Shown piece after piece: positions 1-8,497 of a stretch of 12,982 bases of DNA. The translations under genes and the position numbers were made by a program. Where the stretch lies: contig MU129212.1 in NCBI GenBank assembly GCA_014904985.1, positions 18,587-31,568 of the forward strand. Direction: 5' to 3'. The notes under the pieces are model-generated. The model made no database searches and was not told the DNA's origin. It saw only the letters and a list, made by a program, of their open reading frames with translations. The DNA comes from Hydnum rufescens UP504 (taxonomy: Eukaryota; Basidiomycota; Agaricomycetes; Cantharellales; Hydnaceae). Position 1 is the first letter of the stretch. Every line of letters begins with the position of its first letter.

Positions 1-1455
1 TTGTTTTGAACTAGAACCTTGGCAAGGTTTGGTCCAAGGGAAACTTTGTCATCTTCACAAAAGGGTGAGAAAAGGCCTATCATATCCTTGATAGCAGTCC
101 TGGTCTTGTACATAGTACTGAGGTCTTCATCACACTTCCTCTTCCCTTGCTCCTCATTGAATTGGTTGAGCTCAGCATACCGGGAATGGCAAGAGAGGAT
201 AAATCAATATATATTCGCAAGTTGAGTGGACATCATAAAGTTAGAGTTGTACCAAGCAGCCATTTCCTCGGATCCCAGGTGACATTCATTCTGAGCATGT
301 GCAGCAGGGGAGGCAGCATTGCCAGTAACCATCAAAAACATTGTGTGAATATCCATGGTGGCCAGCCACTGCATATCGTGTGTCACTTGTCCTTTTGATT
401 GGCATAATCCATGCAATGTCACCACCGGATTGTGTGACCAGCTTGGTAGCTCCATCCAACCTTTGCACTCTCATGTTCTGCTATAAGCCGCGCAGCTTCC
501 GTAGCCCATTCTGGGGATTCCTCTCCTCCAAAGGATTCGATGAGCTGTGCATATGCTGGCTGCACCATGTTCACTGTATAATCCGAGCAGACACTAGTAG
601 CATCAATTAGTATTCTTAGTGTAAGAATATATACTGAATAAAGGATGTACCTGATGGATCAGTATTTGGATGGTCTTTCTTGTACAATGCCTGGAATGCA
701 TTCCATGCATTCCCGTTCCGCGACGTTTTGGAGGGTGAGATGGCCAAGGTGATGTGCTGAACTGACTCCAGACTTCGATTCCACTCCTTGGCCTTTGCAT
801 CCAGCTCTGCAAAGAATTCTTCACACTTCGCATGGGCCCACTTGATTTGGTCGATCGAGAACCAGCCACCGCAATGTATGACATCAGAAGCGTCTCCACG
901 GTTCTCCTCTTCCTCAAGATCCCGATCTTCGGCACCTCGGACTGCGGTACCTTCTGTCGTAGAGTCAAAGGGGTCTGATGGGCCAGGTCAAGGACTGCTG
1001 GGAGGCTCGAAAGAATTAGAGGGTGGAGATGTGGGCGAGAACAGATCCACAGGGGGTACTTGAGCCCTTGTTGATGATGAGGAAACAGGGGCTGCAGCAT
1101 GGTGTGAATGCGGAACTTCTACCACTGGTCTAGCACTGAATTTATTAGTTGCGTGGCGAGGAGGATGTTCAGAGCCGGAATTATTGTCCTCCTGACTCGG
1201 GCCTGACTTCTGAGAAGCCTTTGAAGGTATGTGGGGGAGAACACCATCCCCCGAACTGCCCTCCAATTCATTGGTTAAATTAAGTCCTCTTCACTGAGAA
1301 CCATTCACGCATGTTGATGTGGCATTGGTGGGTTTAGACGGTGCCTTGGCTCCCTTCGAAGTAGTGCTTGTGGACGACCTGGAGGTAGTAGTTTTGGTCC
1401 ACTTATTGCCTGTAGCCAATTTGGTGGCGGTTGAACGTGTTGTCCGTGAAGACAT
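1..1455 (-). pseudogene. Gene A: broken multi-exon gene, unknown basidiomycete family, 3' end beyond window
   Basis: I do not recognise the family. The start is placed at the ATG at 1455 (MSSRTTRSTATK...), followed by a Thr/Ser/Lys-rich disordered N terminus. One frame continues to the intron at 650. It includes a Pro/Ser-rich stretch, an acidic patch (DLEEEENRGD) and a compact, protein-like block with FSIDQIKWAHAKCEEFFAEL and NAWNAFQALYKKDHPNTD. After the intron comes VNMVQPAYAQLIESFGG, then AARLIAEHE. A one-base frameshift lies near 460-480. The frame then stays open to the window edge (RYAELNQFNEEQGKRKCDED and GPNLAKVLVQN) apart from one stop. In-frame stops are TGA at 1291-1293, 988-990 and 204-206. 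Three nonsense codons plus a frameshift make this a pseudogene, or possibly a poor assembly. The WNAFQ block could belong to a transposon accessory protein, but I cannot show that. Confidence 0.6.
574..650 (-). other. Spliceosomal intron in gene A (77 bp)
   Basis: The minus-strand donor is CAG|GTACAT at 650, a CTAAT branch-like site lies near 608, and the acceptor is TATACAG ending at 574. Removing 77 bp joins the DHPNTDPS block to VNMVQPAYAQ in frame (phase 1). A nearer acceptor at 594 (CTACTAG) would lead to a stop within a few codons, so the 574 acceptor is preferred. Confidence 0.55.
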
Positions 1456-1616
1456 CTGAAAGACATGGATGATGGTGGCAGGGGGAAATGACACACAGAT
1501 CCGCCATTACAAGAAACCGGTGAGGGGGTAAGCACCACAACCATGCAAAGGCAACTGTGGCGCAGGAGCTTGGAGTCAGGATGAAAACATGCCAACCTAA
1601 GCCCCAAAACATGTAG

Positions 1617-2044
1617 TCGATTGAGATGTGTAGCCCCAGTCATGCGATGGCAACCACAGCCAAAAGATGTGAGATTGATAAAGAGCCCAGCAATTGAAAT
1701 GTGTAGCCTAGTCACACAAAGGCAACCACAGCCAAAAGACATGGATTGATGAAGAGTGCGGTGATTGAGATATGTAGCCCAGTCACGCGAAGGCAACCAC
1801 AGCCAAAGGATGTGGAATTGATGAGAGCATGCCGATTGGGATGTATAGCCCCAGTCATGCGAAGGCAACCACAGCCAAAAATGGGATTGGCGGAGAGCAT
1901 GCCAATCGAAACGTGTAGCCCCAGTCACACGAAGGTAACCACAGCCAAAGGACGTGGAATTGATGAGGATGCGCCAATTGAGTATAGCCCCAGTCACGTG
2001 AAGGCAACCACAGCCAAAAGGTATGAAGAGCTAAACGTGTGGCC
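1617..2044. repeat. ~70-bp minisatellite, six copies plus a degenerate left end
   Basis: The core AGTCACGCGAAGGCAACCAC recurs at 1638, 1710, 1781, 1853, 1923 and 1992, with a period of 69-72 bp. The spacer has the form GCCAAAGGATGTGGAATTGATGAG and ends in GTGTAGCCCC. The array makes overlapping ORFs on both strands, for example a 230-codon minus ORF; these look like artefacts of repetition. It lies just upstream of the gene A start. Copy differences fall largely at CpG-derived sites: the core reads TGCGA, CACAA, CGCGA, TGCGA, CACGA and CGTGA in order. Confidence 0.9.
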
Positions 2045-2344
2045 CAGAATAACACGAAATTATCAGGTACGTCCTACACCATGGAAAAGGCGAGCATTGT
2101 CAGTCCACGCCCTGCTTGGGCAAGTATAAAAAATTACATTTAAGCTCCTTAAACTTGTAAAACGAAAGGACCAAGGAAAGCAGAAAACTTTACTCTCCCA
2201 ATGGGAACTGCCAGATTTGCAATTAAGCACGCGAGCCAAACTGAGTTTTCATTCTAGGTGGTAGTAGTGCCATTAAGGCGTACAATCAGATGCAAATATG
2301 TGATGCATAAAACAAAAAAATGCCATGTATGGAAATGTAACGCA
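2045..2344. other. Non-coding gap between gene B end and the minisatellite
   Basis: No convincing coding frame. It holds a TATAAAAAAT string near 2126 on the plus strand and A-rich sequence around 2300-2330. It would be the 3' flank of gene B and distal 5' flank of gene A, both on the minus strand. No terminator-type structure was recognised. Confidence 0.4.
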
Positions 2345-3324
2345 TCATTCAGACTTTGGATACTGAGGGCGATCGAGGCCCAAGTCCAATTTGATATGCC
2401 AAATGGAGGAAGATTTCATGAAGCCAAAAGATTCATCAGCAACAGGGTTCGCTGTCAATATAGATCCCATGTCATCTCGCGCCATTCAAGAAATACGATG
2501 AATAACAGCATCAACTGGACCCTCAGTAGGCCACATAGGCATGGCAAAGCCAGCACCCAATGAATGATACTTATGTGCATGTATGAGCATCTCCATATGA
2601 CGAAGAGGAAGATCAACATGGTCCCGTAACCCGGCAAGGCATGTGAGGAACCACTCAGTGCTGAACTCAACACAGTCCAGATGGCGCAGCCTCTCGGCTT
2701 TCGGTGGGGCAGCTCCAGATAGAGGGGGGAAAGTATCATAGTGTAAGAAGAACTCCCCATAGTGAGCCCTTTCCGCTCCTCCTTTAATACACGGAGGTGC
2801 TCCCTGCAACAGAGCATTGAGTTCATCTAGATTTCATGCATGAGCATAGACCTGGTCAATATATTCAAGATCTTTCTGACCCGTGAAGCGCTCTGACGGC
2901 CCACTTGGTTCTTCCACGGTGGTGGTTCTGATATCCACACCATGCGGTGTTGCCCAACTCAACACAAGGGTTTTCAGCTTGTCGCGTATCTGTTGGGTCT
3001 TAAACAACAGCTGCACAGAGAACCTCGATTTCTGCCATTCTCAATGAACTGCAACGACTTGGGGGTACACATCCAGCCAGAGCTGAATGTCACGAAAGCC
3101 GTCATTAGGACAATGACTAGCAATGATGGCAAACCATCAGCCAAGAGGAATGGACTGAAAACTTGACATCAAATTGACATGAGATCCCTTTGCAACAGCA
3201 GAACTAGTGGTGGTCCCAACCCAACCGCTGATGGGTTGCATGGGACCACTAACAGAGAATGTTGCATTGGACCCAGTCAGTGCGCCACCGTGAGAAGATC
3301 TATTCAGTTCACCACCACAAGAGG
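2345..3324 (-). other. C-terminal coding block of gene B (exon 3)
   Basis: A single minus-strand frame is protein-like across about 980 bp, with TGA stops at 3137, 3041, 2834 and 2486 before the final TGA at 2345. Segments include QPISGWVGTTTSSAVAKG, WFAIIASHCPNDGFRDIQLW, QIRDKLKTLVLSWATPHG, HYGEFFLHYDTFPPLSGAAP, DCVEFSTEWFLTCLAGLRDH, HMEMLIHAHKYHSLGAG and SSSIWHIKLDLGLDRPQYP. The text flows across each stop without a change of character, so the stops look recent. No family is recognised. Confidence 0.6.
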
Positions 3325-3382
3325 CTAGAGGATTAAAACTATTAGACGAGATGAAATACACTAAAAAACGAAACTTGCTCAC
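3325..3382 (-). other. Intron 2 of gene B (58 bp)
   Basis: Minus-strand donor CGTG|GTGAGC at 3382, branch-like CTAAT, acceptor CCTCTAG ending at 3325. Splicing in phase 1 joins GHNDDWGSEFR to ASCGGELNRSSHGGALTG and skips in-frame stops. All three consensus elements are present. Confidence 0.65.
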
Positions 3383-3840
3383 CACGAAATTCACTCCCCC
3401 AGTCATCATTATGACCATGTGTAGGGCCGAAAGTTGTTGTAAGAGCACAAGGGTGTAACCCATGTACTGGCTGTGAACCTCCCCTCTGAAATGCAGAGAA
3501 GGTTGGATCAGGGCGACCCCAAGTCGACACACCCATACTGTGCCGATTCTGCATGGTTGCAGGTGTGCATGGAGGTCCATCAGACACACCTGGAGACCTC
3601 ACAGGCCATCGATGAGAGAATGAGGAACCCATAGGATAATTGCATTCTTGACGATGATGATGATCCTCTTGGGACTGGGAATGATAGAATTTTCCCCTTT
3701 GGGGCTCAGAGGGGTGCCAAGGATGTGTGCTGGAACATGGGGGAGAGGGTGGGTGTGTGCGAGAATGCAATGGGGATCGCAGACATGTCTGGAAACGTAA
3801 GGGGGAGGGAGGATGTGTGTGAGAACACGGGGGAGATTGA

Positions 3841-3920
3841 GGACGTGTGCGGGAATGTGAGGATGTGTGCGGGAATGCGAGGACGTGTGCGGGAATGCAA
3901 GGACGTGTGCGGGAATGCGA
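3841..3920. repeat. 20-bp tandem repeat, four units
   Basis: Four units of GGACGTGTGCGGGAATGCGA lie next to each other. They differ only at GGACG/GGATG and at the last dinucleotide block TGTGA/TGCGA/TGCAA/TGCGA. Looser GTGTGCGGGAATG-like sequence extends the array to about 3721-3972. It merges into the 18-bp array and lies inside gene B. Confidence 0.88.
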
Positions 3921-3972
3921 GGGAGATTGAGGATGTGTGTGGGAAGGTGGGGGAGAAAAAGAACAACTGTGA

Positions 3973-4152
3973 GAATGTAGGGGAGATTGAGAATGTAGGG
4001 GAGATTGAGAATGTAGGGGAGATTGAGAATGTAGGGGAGATTGAGAACATAGGGGAGATTGAGAACATAGGGGAGATTGAGAACGTAGGGGAGATTGAGA
4101 ACATAGGGGAGATTGAGAATGTAGGGGAGATCAAGAACATAGGGGAGATCAA
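3973..4152. repeat. 18-bp minisatellite, ten units, in gene B
   Basis: Ten consecutive 18-bp units GAAYRTAGGGGAGATYRA are exact except for two dinucleotides. Units start at 3973 and every 18 bp to 4135. Dinucleotide 1 (unit positions 4-5) is TG five times, CA four times and CG once. Dinucleotide 2 (positions 16-17) is TG eight times and CA twice. Two 30-bp derivatives follow (4153-4182, 4183-4212); the last keeps ATCGA. In the gene B frame the units read PLHSQS-like hexapeptides. The array is also open on the plus strand (NVGEIE repeats) and in another minus frame (ISPTFS repeats), because 18-bp units lacking stops stay open in any such frame. Confidence 0.95.
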
Positions 4153-4626
4153 GAACGTTGACGAGAATGCAGGGAAGATCAAGAACATGTACGAGAATGC
4201 AAGGGAAATCGAGGACCCACTTGAGAATGAGAAGGGGAACACAAATGCGAACACGAATGCGAATGGGGGTTCAAGGATCAATGAGGAGATGAAGCACGAG
4301 ATGGAGAGGGGGATCTGAAGGAAACCACGCATTCTGAGTATGTGGGAGACCTTCTGCCACTCTCAAAACCCAACTCATCTGTCACTAAGGCCTGTGGATC
4401 ATGCAGTGACTCTGAATGCTCAGGAGTTATGGTTCCAGACTTCGCCAGGTAGGCAGGGGGTGTGGTTTCAGCAGGTATGACCTCTGGTGTCGTGTTCTGG
4501 GCAGGAAAAGTAGGGACACTAACTCCTGCTGGCTCAGCCTCCACCATTACTGACTTAGTACGCGAGGGTACAAGCTCAATAGGTGGGGTCTCAGTAGGAG
4601 TAGAAACAGAGGCCATGGCCTCAATA

Positions 4627-4921
4627 GGGGGTTTCATGATACACAAATATCTTTCCAAATCACTCCCAAACAGCATGCAAATGAGTTTCCAAATGAGCTC
4701 CAAAAGACATTTGCAAATGATTTGGGTGGCATTTGGACAGGTATTTGGGCCTCAGGAGGTCCAAATACCCTTCCAAATGGATTTGGGTGGCATTTGGAAG
4801 GGTATTTGGACCTCCAGAGGCCCAAATACCCATCCAAATGCCGCCCAAATCACTTTCCAAACGTCATTTGGAAACTCATTGGAAGTGATTTGGGAATATA
4901 TTTGTGTATCATGAAACCCCC
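4627..4921. mobile_element. Palindromic MITE with TA target-site duplication
   Basis: The ends are inverted copies of GGGGGTTTCATGATACACAA..., identical for at least 24 bp. They are flanked by TA at 4625-4626 and 4922-4923. Almost the whole element is a long imperfect hairpin: left arm about 4627-4779, a short loop around 4780-4790, and right arm about 4791-4921. The left arm carries small extra segments. Internal sequence is rich in CATTTGG/CCAAATG strings. There is no coding capacity. A TA duplication and terminal inverted repeats fit a Tc1/mariner-like (or other TA-targeting) non-autonomous element. The insert with one TA is 297 bp, so removing it restores a continuous frame in gene B (APPI to IEAMAS). 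Confidence 0.88.
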
Positions 4922-4935
4922 TAATGGGAGGAGCA

Positions 4936-5258
4936 GCAGAGGGCATGGCCCCAGTAGGAGCTGGAGCAGAGGGAGTGGCCTCAGTAGAAACAGGGGTAGA
5001 GGGCATGGCCCCAGTGGGAGGAGTAGAGGGCATGACCTCAGTGGAAACAGGAGCAGAGGGCATGACCCCAGTAGGAGCAGGAGCAGAGGGCATCTCCTCA
5101 GTAGAAACAGGGGCAGATGGCGTGACCCCAGTAGGAACAGGAGTAGAGGGTGTCACCTCAGTAGAAACAGGAGCAGAGGGTGCAACCCCAGTAGGAGCAG
5201 GAGTAGAGGGCATGGCCTCAGTAGAAGCAGGAGCGGAAGATGTGGCCTCAGTAGGAGA
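4936..5258 (-). repeat. 30-bp repeat tract encoding Pro/Ala/Thr/Ser decapeptides
   Basis: About eleven 30-bp units alternate in pairs as a 60-bp higher-order repeat. On the minus strand they read like STEAMPSTPAPTGVAPSAPV, in frame with gene B. One unit is shortened by 3 bp, so indels respect the codon length. Such PAT-rich tracts are usually flexible linkers. The plus-strand ORFs over the tract (Gly/Arg/Ser-rich, or a Val/Gly/Glu repeat) are taken as shadows. The related sequence continues left of the MITE at about 4560-4624, where the minus frame reads PIEAMASVSTPTETPPI. Confidence 0.8.
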
Positions 5259-5387
5259 GGCCTCCATCCGTCTGGCTGGCACAGATGCCTCAATTGCGCC
5301 CACGATACCAACGACAATCTTGTGTTCTGGAGGCAGGGAATCGACATGCAGGGAACCCACATGAGTACCCACAATTCCGGGGAGTCA

Positions 5388-5924
5388 AGAGCCTGAAGAG
5401 CCTGCTGACACGGAGCCACTATCCTTGTCCAATCCAAGCCGCTTGCGACGTTTGGCAGCATTCCTGGCCACACTCTTGCTGTTGGGATCCCTCCACCCCT
5501 CCAGAATGCATGCATCGAAATTGCTAAGTTTGCCCTTCTTCTTTCTGCTAGCCTTCAGATGACTCTTGACATCAGCCAGAGCTGACTTGTTGCCCTTCAA
5601 GGCTCGCTGCATCAACTCATTAGCCTCTTTCCAAGCAACATCCATCTTCACCTGTGCTGCCTGCTTCCGCTTCTTGAACTTGATGATTTCAACCTTGTGC
5701 CATGCTTCAAAGTCCTCATTCGACTTGCCTCACCTCAGTTGAATAGATCGATCCAAGGCATCTTCCTCTTCTTGAGCAGCCTCCTCTTCATCATTATTGG
5801 GACTGAACCAGGGTTCGGCTTCCAGCACCTCATCCATGTCACAGGTGACTCCCTCTGAAAAGTGGGCAGCTGAAGATGACACATAATGAGAAGGGGGCAA
5901 GAATGGTCCATCCCCAACAATGTT
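5388..5924 (-). other. Acidic-then-basic segment of gene B with NLS-like cluster
   Basis: The segment lies in frame with the block upstream. It has an acidic tract (NNDEEEAAQEEEDALD, about 5770-5820), a TGA at 5730, then a charged, probably helical stretch (EAWHKVEIIKFKKRKQAAQ). Next come SHLKASRKKKGKLSN and the basic cluster RNAAKRRKRLGLDKD near 5420-5465, which resembles a nuclear localisation signal. It ends in SGSVSAGSSGS before the TGA at 5385. The acidic and basic patches suggest a nuclear or nucleic-acid-associated protein, but this is inference from composition only. Confidence 0.5.
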
Positions 5925-6740
5925 TCAAAGAGACTGACACATTTCTTCAGGAGGCCATGGCTGATACTGAAGAAAGAGTGTGTTGAGAACAATGTCTTCC
6001 AGGGCTTTGTGAGGTGGTACCCCAGGATAGGACCTCGGCGCAATGAACCAGGGACTTGGGCAATTGGACTCTACAATGAGCTGCTCTGAAACCGTGTGAT
6101 AGTGAATGCCATTGCCTTTCTCCTTCAGAATTGGATCGAGCTCTTCTTGGGAAATTTCCTTCCCAGTCAAATGCTGCATACTCTTAATATCGATCCCTGC
6201 ATCATCAAACCAAAGGCCCCACAATGGCACCCTGTGCGCTTGGAGATCATCAAGCCAGACTCCCGAGTTCGAATGGAGATACAACACCCTGATTAGATTA
6301 TCGTTGACACTGAAATGAGGACAGTCTGTTTTACTGACCATGGAAATGTGGTCAATACACCAGTGCATGGTCATCCAGGCAAAAGCACCATATTCGTATG
6401 CACAGCGCAGATAATCACTCGCCAGTTGAGTCATTGCAAGCTTGTCCGGCATCGACTGCGACAAGAGATGGACCAAAAATGGGGACTCGCCAAGTGACTG
6501 GGGTTTCACTGGCATGACGAGAGTGGCAAGAGAAACCTGAATTCCCAAGTTCGAGGCTGCGAGACACCATTGCCTGTACCATTCACGGTTCCTCAGAACA
6601 AAATCCTCCAGTTGTTTATGGTATGCATTGGTGAGTTTGACACCATCAGAGGACAAGATCATATCAAGTGAAGCTGGGAGAGGGGGATCATCGATACGAC
6701 GTGAGATGTAACTGACGTAGGGCATCTGCGTCGAATACAT
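5925..6740 (-). other. Best-preserved coding block of gene B (271 codons, open)
   Basis: This is an uninterrupted 271-codon stretch of gene B, from MYSTQMPYVSYISRRIDDPP to the TGA at 5925. It has the mixed composition of a folded domain, rich in Trp, Tyr, Cys and His: REWYRQWCLAASNLGIQVS, DYLRCAYEYGAFAWMTMHW, HRVPLWGLWFDDAGIDI and CPSPWFIAPRSYPGVPPH. The upstream part in another frame (QPFQYTEQCPPECKPDIYT, THHWDKYGTPHFYS) joins it through the frameshift near 6745. No known catalytic motif, signal peptide or membrane segment is visible. An automatic gene caller may report this block as a gene by itself. After the stop the same frame continues (NIVGDGPFLPPSHYVSSSA), so the TGA looks like a mutation rather than a natural end. 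Confidence 0.6.
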
Positions 6741-6981
6741 TGTGGGAGTCTCGTATAATTGGTCGAATAGAAATGAGGGGTGCCATATTTATCCCAGTGG
6801 TGAGTGATAGATGCATGATCCCGGGTATAGATATCAGGCTTGCATTCAGGAGGACACTGCTCAGTGTATTGGAATGGCTGGTGACTGTTCATGAATAATG
6901 TTGCCCATTCCACTCATTTCACAACTGGGAATGGCTTTGTTGTAGGGTCTACTTTGTATTCATCCATGTCTTTAAGGAACT

Positions 6982-7043
6982 CTACATTGAGATATGAGAA
7001 AATTCGCCTGATTACCTAGGCAAGGTCCACGATGTTGGCTTAC
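6982..7043 (-). other. Intron 1 of gene B (62 bp)
   Basis: Donor GTAAGC at 7043 on the minus strand, acceptor ATGTAG ending at 6982. Splicing removes in-frame stops and joins KDYDTWSNQCEN in frame to FLKDMDEYKVDPTTKPFPVV. Size and donor fit a fungal intron. No perfect CTAAC branch site was seen. Confidence 0.6.
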
Positions 7044-7296
7044 CATTCTCACACTGATTGGACCATGTATCATAATCTTTGACACCCATATATGGATTTT
7101 CCAGAGGAGTGGGCGGTGCAGGCTCAGTATTCCCTTTCCAGTTGGCCCATGTCAGAGGTTGATGCAAGGTCTTGGGGTTTTCACCCACCACCACATCGGC
7201 ACTGGTGGGTGAGAACTCTCCTTGAGACCCAAAGTCCCTCAGGTGCAGTTGATTCTGAGTGTAGCCCCTCATTGTGCTAGTAGCAATGACACACAT

Positions 7297-7610
7297 GTCA
7301 TAGGTGGTGGGCTTCTAGGACCTCATATAGACCTCTAAATCTGCGGCACTCTCCGCCAGGGGTTCTCAGCTTAGGCTGAATGGCACACATGCTGATAATA
7401 TGCACATTAAAGAGGGTTACAAAAATTATAGGACAGCAAAAAAAAAAAAAAGAAAGGTTGAATAACGACAGAGGATGGGGGCTGATGAAGAGCGATGGAA
7501 AGTGATGGAGAGCAATGAGAAACGACAAAGGAGAACAATGCATAGTGATGATGGAGAACAATGAACAGCAATGATGGAGAAAGGAGATTCGACAAGGCAA
7601 AACATCGCAC
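7297..7610. other. Gap with A14 run and GA-rich degenerate repeats
   Basis: An A run spans 7438-7451. It is followed by purine-rich degenerate repeats to about 7590, built from GATGGAGA, AGCAATGA and GAGAACAATG pieces. On the minus strand this gives a Ser/Phe/Leu-rich ORF that does not look like protein. The tract separates genes C and B and may be an intron or spacer. A possible acceptor (TCCTAG) at about 7317 precedes KPTTYDMCVIATS, which could extend gene B upstream. Confidence 0.5.
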
Positions 7611-7902
7611 TCAAAGAAGACGTTTCTTCAACAATCCTATCCACATCTGACAGGTGCCGAGAATTGGGCGACCCAGGAGGAAGCATACATGTGAGCTACG
7701 CATGGCAGCCCCACTGCTTGGAGTGGTGGCTGCTACACTAGCCCCATCCTGCATCACAACATCACCATCCCCATCAACAGCAGGAATGGAAACATCGCCT
7801 CCATCCTCCATCACGACGTCCCCACCCTCAGCAACAATCCCTTCTGTTCTCTGCCTTTTCGTGAATCACGGAAGCAGAGGAAGGGTGCGCTTTACACCAA
7901 CA

Positions 7903-8007
7903 GCAGAGGAACCAGTGGCAGAAGAACCAGTGGCAGAAGAACCGGCAGCAGAGGAACCAGCAGCAGAGGAACTGGTGGCAGAGGAACTGGCGGCAGAGGA
8001 GCCAATG
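7903..8007 (-). repeat. 15-bp repeat encoding GSSAA/GSSAT pentapeptides
   Basis: Seven units of GCAGARGAACYRGYR on the plus strand, with a degenerate eighth to 8022. In the gene C frame they read GSSAT, GSSAA and SSSAT. The plus strand also stays open (AEEPV, AEEPA), giving a 168-codon shadow ORF at 7654-8160. The minus frame is preferred because it continues into intron-bounded coding text. Confidence 0.82.
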
Positions 8008-8224
8008 GTTGAGGAGACAGGGGGAGCAATAAACAATGAGGAAGGCATCACGTACCATTTATGCAGAAGGAACAGATGGTCAAAATATGGAGGAAGTGGA
8101 GAAGGGACATACATGCCCTCAGGGAAATCGCAGAGGGTGTCAGCATACGAAACTGTTTGAGATGACATGATGTCTTTTGTGGGGGACGAGCCATTACAGA
8201 ACATGGCAGGAGCTTTGTCAAAAC

Positions 8225-8276
8225 CTATGGATACAATGAGTTAGTGATGGACAATTAGATTATGAAATGGTCTTAC
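8225..8276 (-). other. Intron 2 of gene C (52 bp)
   Basis: Donor GTAAGA at 8276, branch site CTAAC (and an earlier CTAAT), acceptor CCATAG ending at 8225. Splicing in phase 1 joins SEADAISA to SFDKAPAMFCNG in frame. This is the clearest intron in the window. Confidence 0.75.
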
Positions 8277-8442
8277 TGGCTGATATGGCGTCGGCCTCAG
8301 ATGTGAATGTGCTAAGTAGGACATGGACCAAGGCAAAGGAAGTCGACACATTGAGACCATCTCTGGTCATGTCCTTGATCAAGTAGAACCCGATCTTTGA
8401 CATTGTGTTGTTTCACTCAGTCTCCAGCACATAGCCTGAGTG

Positions 8443-8497
8443 CTGATGTCAATGATATTAGTGGGGTCAATAAATTCTCTCAGTTGTAAAGACTTAC
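8443..8497 (-). other. Intron 1 of gene C (55 bp; 62 bp alternative)
   Basis: Donor GTAAGT at 8497 on the minus strand, CTAAT branch site near 8463, acceptor GACATCAG ending at 8443. This joins IWWHDK in frame to HSGYVLETE. A second acceptor, CACTCAG ending at 8436, would shift the frame away from MSKIGFYLI. Confidence 0.6.

Larger units (their letters stand above)
2345..7296 (-). pseudogene. Gene B: very long broken gene of unknown family, disrupted by a MITE and many TGA stops
   Basis: Not recognised. The first usable ATG is at 7296 (MCVIATSTMRGYTQNQLHL); the true start could be upstream, joined by an acceptor near 7317. Exon 1 ends at 7044, exon 2 runs 6981-3383 and exon 3 runs 3324-2345. 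Between 6740 and 3383 the same reading frame holds throughout, over more than 3 kb. It is broken only by TGA codons at 5925, 5730, 5385, 4278, 4179, 4149 and 4131 and by a MITE at 4627-4921. Further TGAs are at 6914, 3137, 3041, 2834 and 2486. One frameshift lies near 6741-6750. The ending TGA at 2345-2347, after PQYPKSE, may be the true stop. Modules in order: unknown N-terminal module, acidic then basic segment, Pro/Ala/Thr/Ser repeats, Ser/His/Pro repeats, and an unknown C-terminal module. Without introns and MITE it would encode about 1,500 residues. It is clearly not translatable as one protein now. Confidence 0.65.

Noticed and set aside
1617..2044. CRISPR array
   Set aside because: Repeats are contiguous 70-bp units with no unique spacers, in fungal-type DNA.
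3725..4318. Plus-strand 197-codon ORF with NVGEIE repeats
   Set aside because: It is open only because 18-bp units lack stops. It starts and ends in low-complexity sequence and opposes a coding frame supported by introns and flanking domains.
4627..4921. MITE acting as an introner (an intron made by transposon insertion)
   Set aside because: The coding strand shows no consensus donor and acceptor at the element edges that would restore the frame. RNA data could revive it.
4722..5396. Plus-strand 224-codon Arg/Ser/Gly ORF resembling an SR or RGG protein
   Set aside because: It starts inside the MITE and its RS-like text is the reverse of the Pro/Ala/Thr repeat of gene B.
7654..8160. Plus-strand 168-codon ORF with AEEP repeats
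   Set aside because: The minus frame over the same bases continues through a consensus intron into protein-like text, so the plus ORF is a shadow.
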